Source: Pseudomonas syringae
GTDB lineage: Bacteria > Pseudomonadota > Gammaproteobacteria > Pseudomonadales > Pseudomonadaceae
NCBI RefSeq assembly: GCF_021605415.1
Contig: NZ_WKEQ01000013.1
Coordinates: 1-64,000 of the forward strand
Length of the DNA stretch: 64,000 bases
Reading direction: 5' to 3'
Shown: positions 57,892 to 64,000 of the stretch, in pieces
Layout: the number at the start of each line of letters is the position of its first letter
Numbering within the stretch: position 1 is the stretch's first letter
Notes under the pieces: generated by a model
What the model was told of the DNA's origin: nothing
Database searches by the model: none
What the model saw: only the letters and a program-made list of their open reading frames with translations
Program-made: the position numbers and the translations under genes

Positions 57892-58114
57892 AATGCCTGC
57901 TGGAAAACTGGCCACATCTCACGCACCCAACACGACAGCTTCTGCATATCAGGCAATAGGCTTACATACATGCATCGATGGGACACGAGAGTTGTGCTAA
58001 AGACGCTTGTCCGATTACCTTGCGTCCAGAGATAAGCCTTTTGGACGTGGACTGAGCATTATCGAAATCGTTATCAGAGGCAGCTCTGAATGACATCCGA
58101 CAAGATCAGCACGA

Positions 58115-58258
58115 ATGACGAAAAGAAGTGTTTCCGATCTCGGTAACTCCGTATCCGAAGACGCAACCCCCAGCGAACCAGACGAAGCACTCATTTCAGT
58201 AGCCATCGAACGACTCACTGCTCCTCAACGAGTAAAGCTCACTCTGAACGATCTTTAG
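58115..58258 (+). pseudogene. Short ORF, possibly a frameshifted small gene
   Basis: A 47-codon frame (MTKRSVSDLGNSVSE..., ending RVKLTLNDL) ends at TAG 58256-58258. A better-placed start, ATG 58090 with AGAGG upstream, opens the other frame (MTSDKISTNDEKK) and stops after 18 codons, so one base shift would join the two into a gene of about 55 codons. It could be a decayed small regulator gene or chance. It is convergent with yfaP. Confidence 0.25.
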
Positions 58259-58269
58259 CTTGAGTCCCC

Positions 58270-59082
58270 TCACGGATAACTAAACCCCTTAACCAACGTC
58301 AACTCCCCCGCCGTTCGCATCGGCACCACAAACGTTTCCATCTTCTCGCTCGGCGTGCCTTCCTCGGTAATCACCGTAATCTGCGCCGTCGTCAGCGCCT
58401 GCCCCGCTTCATCCCCGCCCTCGTCATCACTGCGATACCCGCCGCCGTAGTAATTCACATAGACCAGATACTGCCCCTTCATCGGTGCCGGCATGGCGAA
58501 GATTTCCGGGCCGTAGCCGGTGGTGACATCGACATCGAGGGCGCCGCCGTTTTGAGCGATGCGGTTGCCGTACCAGATGTGGCCGCCGTCGGGGGTGACG
58601 ACGTGCAGGTCGAGGTCAGTCCCGTCGCTGTCCCAGGCGAGGAGGACGCGCAGTTTGGGTGGGGTGGCGCCGCCGCTGGTGTTGAGGAATTGGGTGCGGT
58701 GGCGCTGTTGGCCGTCGGGGCTGCGGACTTCGACGCTGTTGCTGCCGTTGGGGAAGGAGAACGGGCGGTCGAAGTGGCCGGCGGGGTCGATTTTGAGGGG
58801 CATGCTGACGCCGTTGATGATCAGTCGGCCGGGTTCGTTGTTTTTGGGGGCGGCGCTGATCTGGCCGCGAATGCGGGCGGTGTTGGCCTGGCCGACCGGG
58901 GTGTTGACCGAGCTGGCCGGGTAGTTGACGGTCTGGCGAAAGCTTTCGCCTTCGCCCTGGGCCGCGCCGGTTCGCCAGCCGCCGACCGGGGTGTCGATTT
59001 TGACCGCGTCGGCGGCGAATGTCGGCGACAGGGCGGTGATGGCGCACAGCAACAGCAAGACCTGTGGATAACGGCGTGTCAT
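58270..59082 (-). CDS. yfaP: YfaP-like DUF2135 periplasmic protein
   Basis: The 270-residue precursor has a Sec signal (about 1-23, ending SPTFAA). The mature part contains the DUF2135 core LRVLLAWDSDGTDLDLHVVTPDGGHIWYGN and GPEIFAMPAPMKGQYLVYVNYYGG, a beta-sandwich like those beside alpha-2-macroglobulin genes. It is the last gene of the yfaS-yfaQ-yfaP transcript, 3 bp after yfaQ. Function is unknown; the linkage suggests it assists the YfaS protein. Confidence 0.88.
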   Translation of the reverse strand: MTRRYPQVLLLLCAITALSPTFAADAVKIDTPVGGWRTGAAQGEGESFRQTVNYPASSVNTPVGQANTARIRGQISAAPKNNEPGRLIINGVSMPLKIDPAGHFDRPFSFPNGSNSVEVRSPDGQQRHRTQFLNTSGGATPPKLRVLLAWDSDGTDLDLHVVTPDGGHIWYGNRIAQNGGALDVDVTTGYGPEIFAMPAPMKGQYLVYVNYYGGGYRSDDEGGDEAGQALTTAQITVITEEGTPSEKMETFVVPMRTAGELTLVKGFSYP

Positions 59083-59085
59083 GGT

Positions 59086-60702
59086 CTATTCCAGCAAGAG
59101 GTGGCGGGCGAGCCCTTCGATGTAGGTTTCATCCTGGCCGTTGGGATGTGCTTCGAAGGCCAGGTGCAAGTATTCGTGTGTCAGGTCGAGGCGATCCTGC
59201 AATGTCAGCACGCCGCGCACGTAGATGCGCTGGCGTTCGCGGTCGACGAATGGCCGGCCGAAGGCGAGTTTGCAGACGGCGAAGGTGCTGACTTCGTTGT
59301 AGCCGGTTTCGCTTTCAAGGCGAGGACGCCAGCCGCGACGTTGTCTTTGCAGCCATTCTTGCGCGGCGGGCAGGGCCTCGCACGAGGCAACCGGGTTGTC
59401 CCAACGGCTGAGACTCGCGCGCGGATAGGCGTGCAGCAGAATCGCGTCGTAGCGCTGGCCGGCGTTGGCCTGTTCGACCGCTTGCTGCCAGGCGAGTTTG
59501 TCCGGGCCCGGAAGATCGGAGTGATAGGTGACGTTGCTGCCGGCCAGCACCAGATCCGCCGTCCATGCCGCGATGTCCCGCGACGCCGCCGAGGCCGGGC
59601 GCGGCGCGACTCGCTGGCGGGTGCTGCTGTCCTCGATGCTCAGGCAGTCGCCGTTGCGCGTGGCGTTTTGCAGCAGATACGTGCGGATCGCCACGGCCAG
59701 GGCTTTGGCGGCTTCGGCCGGTTCGGGCCTGGCTTCGCGCTCGAGGACACGGGCGACGTATTCTTCGCGATCGACCCGGGCGACAAGTTTGTCGTCGAGC
59801 AGAAACAGTTCGCCGTCGCTGTGGATGTCGAGGCCGTTGCCATTGGTGAATTCGACGCGGTAGTCGCCGCGCAACGGGCCGGATTTCACCACCTGATCGC
59901 CGGACAACACCCGCGCCAGCGGATAGCGTGAGAACAGTCCCACCTCGACGCAACGCCCCGCCTCCGCCGGCCAGGTCACCGGCAGCACCGTCGCCAGTGC
60001 CTGCCCGTAATGGCGCAAAACCGTTTGACTGGTGCCGCGCCCACCGGCCCATAAAGGCGTGCCGTCGGTTGTCCATCCGGCGAATCCGCCCTGTCGCGAT
60101 TGCGCATCCTGGTCCGCCAGCCAGCTCCAGGTTTTCACCCGCAGCCGTCCGCCCAATTCACCGACCACGTTGCCATCCGCCGCACTCAGCACGACATCGA
60201 GCAATACGCGGCGCGCCTGATCCTGCGCCGGTAACGTCGCCAATACGTTGAGCAACTCAGCGATTGAAACGCGAGTGGCTGGTTGCATCGCCGGCAAATC
60301 CAGCAGCCATGACGGTGCTTGCCGCGCCTGCCAGTACGTGCGCCAATCGGTAGCGGCAATGCCCAGTCGCACAGGCTCGAAGTACAAACCGCAGGATTTC
60401 ACCAACGCCTGATCGCGCTCGATCTTGCCGCCCGTTGTGCAGCAATACACTTCTTCCTTCGACTGCCCACGACAGGCATACGCCGGTTCCCGCGCGCCGG
60501 TATCGACCAGCCAGGCGTAGACAAACAACTTCCACAAACTGCCCAGCGGCGCCTGAAAACTGTTCTGCAACGGCTCGCGGGCGATCAGTTGCGAGTGGTT
60601 CAGCGACAGCAATTCGCCCTTGTAAGCCAGGCGCAGCGGCTCGTCCTGCGCCGTCGCCAGCGCAGGGGTCAAGCACAACAGCCACGCCAGCAGCCGCTTC
60701 AT
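59086..60702 (-). CDS. yfaQ: YfaQ-like DUF2300 protein
   Basis: The 538-residue secreted protein has a signal peptide (about 1-18). An SxxK motif lies near residue 55 (PLGSLWKLFVYAW), as in serine transpeptidase or beta-lactamase folds. A middle region resembles SpoIID-type proteins (REEYVARVLEREARPEPAEAAKALAVAIRTYL). A C-terminal HEYLHLAFEAH (HExxH form) is followed by ETYIEGLARHLL, which could bind zinc. Such a mix suggests a peptidoglycan-related enzyme, but no activity is established. Its neighbours are yfaS (1 bp upstream) and yfaP. Confidence 0.85.
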   Translation of the reverse strand: MKRLLAWLLCLTPALATAQDEPLRLAYKGELLSLNHSQLIAREPLQNSFQAPLGSLWKLFVYAWLVDTGAREPAYACRGQSKEEVYCCTTGGKIERDQALVKSCGLYFEPVRLGIAATDWRTYWQARQAPSWLLDLPAMQPATRVSIAELLNVLATLPAQDQARRVLLDVVLSAADGNVVGELGGRLRVKTWSWLADQDAQSRQGGFAGWTTDGTPLWAGGRGTSQTVLRHYGQALATVLPVTWPAEAGRCVEVGLFSRYPLARVLSGDQVVKSGPLRGDYRVEFTNGNGLDIHSDGELFLLDDKLVARVDREEYVARVLEREARPEPAEAAKALAVAIRTYLLQNATRNGDCLSIEDSSTRQRVAPRPASAASRDIAAWTADLVLAGSNVTYHSDLPGPDKLAWQQAVEQANAGQRYDAILLHAYPRASLSRWDNPVASCEALPAAQEWLQRQRRGWRPRLESETGYNEVSTFAVCKLAFGRPFVDRERQRIYVRGVLTLQDRLDLTHEYLHLAFEAHPNGQDETYIEGLARHLLLE

Positions 60703-60703
60703 G

Positions 60704-63700
60704 TCAGTTGACCGTGACCTGGCCGAGAGCGGCTTTCGCTTCCCGGGCCTGATGTTGTGGCGCGTAGACCTGAGTGAAACGCACCGGCGGCAAGTTGAAC
60801 TGGCCTTTCTGCGAGAAACGCACCAGATGACGCAAGCGTAACTCGCCGCTCAACGCATCCACTGGCACCGCGTAGGCAAGTTGCCCCGGCTCGAATCGTG
60901 CCTTCTCAAGCGACGTCGGTTCGGTGCCGGGCTTGCCCTGCAACTTGATGCCCCACGTCGTGCGCTCGACATCGGCGCCCGGCGGCAGCGGCACTTCGAG
61001 CATGCCGTAACGCAGGGGGGTCGGCGCTTTGCTGGTGAGGATCACTTCGTCCAGATACAGGCTGTCGCTGGACAGCGGCTGAGTGCCGACCGGCTCCAGT
61101 TTGAAGGTGAACGCTTCGTCACCCGGCACCAGCCGCGACAGGCGACGGGTGATGGTCACGGCCATCGGATCGACTGCCGGTTGCTGGCTCTGGAAGCTCA
61201 ACGACGCGCGCAACGGACGCTCTTGGGTGCCCGCCAACGACAACACACTTGGCACGGGCGTCGGGCCCTGCCACGTCCAATACATCTCGCCGGTTGCACC
61301 GTACTGTTTTTTCCAGCCGTCACCCGGCGCCAGCGCAATCGTCGGCGAGGCCTGTTCGATGCTGCGTTGCAGCCAGGTCAGGGCCAGTGCGCGTTCGAGG
61401 GTCGATTGCTGCGGCAACAGGCGTTGCAACAACGTTTGCGCATGAGCTTGATCGAACGGTTGCAGCGACAGGTTCAAGGCTTCGGCGAACGGCTGCGAAC
61501 TGACGGCCAGACGTTGTTGCGCGGCATCCACCTGACGACTGAACGCGTCCGGCAGCGGCACCTTCACTTGCTTGGCCAGCGGGGCGGTCAGCGCCCGCGC
61601 CGCCGCCAGACCCAGTGCCGAATCCGGCGCGCTCATCACCAGACTGTCTTCGCCGTCGTCCATCAGGGTGTCGGCATTGCCCTCACCGGCCCGAGCGAGG
61701 TCGTCCATCAGACCGCTGAGCAGCGTGTTGACCGGCAGGTGCATGTGTTTGGCGAACGACAAAATCAGTGCCCGTTGGAGCAGCGGCGTGGTTTTCGCCT
61801 GTTTGGCATAGACCTCCAGCACGCGTTGCCAATGCTCCGGCGGCAGCGTCAGTTCCAGCACTTGGCTGGCGTTCCAGTCAGCGTAATAGGCGTAAGCGGT
61901 GAGGAATGCATCCGGCTCGCCGTCGTAGCCCCACCAGGTGAAGCTCGCCGATGGCCCGGCCATTTGCACAAGGCGCAGGCGACTGTTCTGCATGATCAGA
62001 CGCAAGCGATCGCGGATCTGCAGGTTCGACGCCAGCGACGGATAGGCGATGCTCAGCGGCAGCAAACGACTCGCGGTTTGCTCGACGCCGCCGTACGGAT
62101 AGCTGAGCAAATCGTCGAGCGCCGAGCGGAACAGCGCTTGCGGGCTGTCATCCAGACGCAGGCGAATGTCAGTGGCGTCCGCCGGCAGATTCAGCGCGGT
62201 GTCGCCGCTGGCCGCATCGAGACTTTGAGTCTGGGTGACTTGCCAGCCTTCACCGGTGCTGGTCAGGCGCACCGCAAGGGCATCAGCGGTCTTGCCGTCC
62301 TGTACCAGTTCGGCTGTCCAATCGCCAGTCGCGAGTGCAAACGCCGGCAATGCCACGTAGTTGATGCCGCTGTTCAGCGTCACCGGCAGGCGTTGTTCGG
62401 TGCCGGCGTAATGGGTCACCAATTCGGCCTTGACCGGTTTGTCGGCCTGACTGAAGGCAAACACGCCGAGTTGCGGCTGATCGCCCTTGCGGAATTTGCT
62501 CGGGCCGCTCCACTTCAGGTACAGCGGTTTCTCCGAGCGAACAAACTGCTTCTTCTGCCCGACCTGACCGTCATCGGCGATGGCGCGAGCGGTGATGCGC
62601 CAGCGGGTCAGCGAGTCGGGCATCTTGAAGGTGAAGCGGGTTTTGCCGTCGGCACCGGTCAGCAATTCCGGTTGCCACGCGGCGGTGTCGACGTCTTCGC
62701 GACGCGGCCGCTCCAGCACTTTCACCCCGCGTTCGCTGCGGTTGGCCTTGCCCGGCGCGCCGGGGCTGCCCGGCAACGCGACGTCATAACTGATGAACGA
62801 CAGGCTGGCGCTGGTGCGCACGTTATTGCGGCGCGGATGGTAGAAAAACTGGTCAATGGTCGGCGCGACTTCCGCTTGCAGCGCGTAGACCATTTCGTCT
62901 ACGACACTGACGGTCAGGTGCGCCGGCATCGCTTTGCCGGCGAACTGGGTGGTCAGATCGACCGTCACCGTTTCGCCCGGCTGGTACGTCTCTTTGTCGG
63001 TGCTGATTGTCACGTCGATTTGCGGCGCGACCACTTTGATCCCGGCGTTTTGAAAGCTGTACTGGCCACCCTTGGTGTACAGCACCGAGAAGGTCAGGTT
63101 GGGCGCGAAGCTGTCTTTTACCGCAATGCGCGCGCGGTATTGGGTGTCGCTGAGTTTTTCCAGCTTCAGCCAGTCGCCACCCTTCGCCAGCAGGGCCGTG
63201 GCTTCGACCTTGTCGCGCTCAAGCGACAGCAGCGCATCGCTGACCGGCTCCGGAAAGGTGATCAGCGCCAGCGCTTCATCGCCGGCCTTGTACTCGGGTT
63301 TATCGAGGACGATTTCCACGGTGCCCGGTACGGCTTTGACGCCGTCGCCCGTCACAGAATGCCCGGTAGCGCCGAGGACGCGACCGTGCTGATCCTTAAG
63401 CGTCAGGTTGTAAGTGCCCGGGCGTTCGAAGACCAGGCTGAAACCCTGGTCGGTCGCCGCGAGTCTGCCTTCGCCGATGCTCTGATCTTCCAGACGCACC
63501 CAGCTATAACTGCTCGGCGTGACCGCTTTGTTCTGCTCGCTGCCGCCTTCGTTCGCGTAGCTGAACGCGACTTTTTCACCGCTGGCACTGAAACGCTGCG
63601 GCGCGCTCAAGCGGAAACTCGCGGCGCCCCGGTCGATGAGGATTTCCTTGGTGGTCTTGACCCGGTACGCCGCGCCGTCGCTGGCAAACACGGTGAGCAT

Positions 63701-64000
63701 GTAGCGGCTCGGTTTGTCGGCGGCGGGCAGGTCGAGCGTGGCGTTGCCCTTGCTGTCAGTGGTCAGTTGGGTGCTGGTCAGTTCTACCGGGAATTGCCCG
63801 AGGTATTGCAGTTCGTTGTCGACCATCGACAATTGCTGGGCACGCAGGCTCAACGTCAGTTTGGCGTTGGCCACCGGTTTGCCGTCCGGGTACAGCAGCA
63901 CGAGACTGCCCTTGACCGGCTCGCCCGTGCGGTACTCCTGCTTGGCCAGGTTCAGCGAAATTTCGAAGTGCGGCTTGATGTACTCAGCCACCCGAAACGC
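60704..64000 (-). CDS. yfaS: Alpha-2-macroglobulin-like protein YfaS (5' end outside window)
   Basis: The frame is open from the window edge for 1098 codons, and its first residues in the window (FRVAEYIKPHFEI) are the start of a macroglobulin-type beta domain, so the gene continues beyond 64000. The segments visible are MG domains, the A2M domain with FTFKMPDSLTRWRITARAIADDGQVG, and the toroid domain. Where thioester-forming members have CxEQ, this protein has YGGVEQTASR (the cysteine replaced by glycine), so it cannot form the thioester, like E. coli YfaS. It would act as a periplasmic protease trap or scaffold. Co-transcribed with yfaQ and yfaP. Confidence 0.92.
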   Translation of the reverse strand, partial: AFRVAEYIKPHFEISLNLAKQEYRTGEPVKGSLVLLYPDGKPVANAKLTLSLRAQQLSMVDNELQYLGQFPVELTSTQLTTDSKGNATLDLPAADKPSRYMLTVFASDGAAYRVKTTKEILIDRGAASFRLSAPQRFSASGEKVAFSYANEGGSEQNKAVTPSSYSWVRLEDQSIGEGRLAATDQGFSLVFERPGTYNLTLKDQHGRVLGATGHSVTGDGVKAVPGTVEIVLDKPEYKAGDEALALITFPEPVSDALLSLERDKVEATALLAKGGDWLKLEKLSDTQYRARIAVKDSFAPNLTFSVLYTKGGQYSFQNAGIKVVAPQIDVTISTDKETYQPGETVTVDLTTQFAGKAMPAHLTVSVVDEMVYALQAEVAPTIDQFFYHPRRNNVRTSASLSFISYDVALPGSPGAPGKANRSERGVKVLERPRREDVDTAAWQPELLTGADGKTRFTFKMPDSLTRWRITARAIADDGQVGQKKQFVRSEKPLYLKWSGPSKFRKGDQPQLGVFAFSQADKPVKAELVTHYAGTEQRLPVTLNSGINYVALPAFALATGDWTAELVQDGKTADALAVRLTSTGEGWQVTQTQSLDAASGDTALNLPADATDIRLRLDDSPQALFRSALDDLLSYPYGGVEQTASRLLPLSIAYPSLASNLQIRDRLRLIMQNSRLRLVQMAGPSASFTWWGYDGEPDAFLTAYAYYADWNASQVLELTLPPEHWQRVLEVYAKQAKTTPLLQRALILSFAKHMHLPVNTLLSGLMDDLARAGEGNADTLMDDGEDSLVMSAPDSALGLAAARALTAPLAKQVKVPLPDAFSRQVDAAQQRLAVSSQPFAEALNLSLQPFDQAHAQTLLQRLLPQQSTLERALALTWLQRSIEQASPTIALAPGDGWKKQYGATGEMYWTWQGPTPVPSVLSLAGTQERPLRASLSFQSQQPAVDPMAVTITRRLSRLVPGDEAFTFKLEPVGTQPLSSDSLYLDEVILTSKAPTPLRYGMLEVPLPPGADVERTTWGIKLQGKPGTEPTSLEKARFEPGQLAYAVPVDALSGELRLRHLVRFSQKGQFNLPPVRFTQVYAPQHQAREAKAALGQVTVN

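Noticed and set aside
57552..57915. Overlapping minus-strand ORFs (88 and 83 codons) and a plus-strand 74-codon ORF at 57811
   Set aside because: They lie over the candidate structured RNA, overlap each other in different frames and have odd compositions (Cys, Arg, Ser rich). Non-coding conservation is a simpler explanation.
58552..59931. A 459-codon plus-strand frame across yfaP and yfaQ
   Set aside because: Antisense to two genes with signal peptides and known family matches; the Ala/Val/Gly-rich composition is typical of a shadow.

Overview
The window is a stretch of gamma-proteobacterial chromosome, almost certainly a Pseudomonas of the P. fluorescens group. The grounds are the GC-rich coding sequence, the three families of REP hairpins typical of fluorescent pseudomonads between many genes, and a gene order that, as I recall it, follows P. 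aeruginosa PAO1 from about PA3975 to PA4031 (thiDE-hemL, miaB, ybeZYX-lnt, leuS-lptE-holA, lipAB, the mrd/rod cell-wall cluster, nadD-proA, mpl, the ethanolamine genes, ppa). Most of the window is conserved core genome.

Layout. 1-180: the 3' end of an IS110-type transposase. 313-5735: thiamine (thiD, thiE), haem (hemL), a Sel1 protein, a DUF1820 protein and miaB. 5963-9834: the ybeZ-ybeY-ybeX-lnt operon. 9901-17562: a YdcF/ElyC-like protein, leuS, lptE, holA, the ribosome-rescue factor arfA with its mRNA-truncating hairpin, and a lytic transglycosylase. 17672-30259 (minus strand): ldcA, lipoate synthesis (lipA, lipB, ybeD), then the rod-shape and peptidoglycan block dacC-rlpA-sltB-rodA-mrdA, followed by rlmH-rsfS-nadD-proA. 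30437-32505: mpg and a DedA-PAP2 fusion.

32545-38541 is the accessory part. Two short AT-richer genes of unknown function on the minus strand stand divergent to a two-gene plus-strand unit. The first plus-strand gene encodes a 1082-residue protein with a long hydrophobic segment and degenerate RTX repeats. The second encodes a 564-residue protein whose C-terminal half carries the Arg, Ser-x-Thr and Glu signature of cholera-toxin-like ADP-ribosyltransferases. I consider this the best candidate for an undescribed system: a toxin and a possible delivery or pore partner, set into an otherwise core neighbourhood.

38581-45864: a LON-domain protein, the LrgAB/CidAB-like membrane pair, a MaoC hydratase, a lipoprotein with 11-12 MORN repeats and a caspase-like domain, a Rossmann oxidoreductase, a YceK-like lipoprotein, ubiX and mpl. 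45933-53674: a compact ethanolamine catabolic locus without microcompartment genes (AcoR-type sigma-54 activator, aldehyde dehydrogenase, permease, EutBC). It has two good -24/-12 promoters and a pair of 18-bp inverted activator sites. 53791-57555: a GNAT acetyltransferase, DedA, an MtfA-like peptidase, ppa, and an orphan LexA/CI-like repressor with an operator-like palindrome. 57556-58269 is largely non-coding and holds a candidate structured RNA. 58270-64000: the yfaP-yfaQ-yfaS locus (minus strand), ending in an alpha-2-macroglobulin-like protein that runs off the window.
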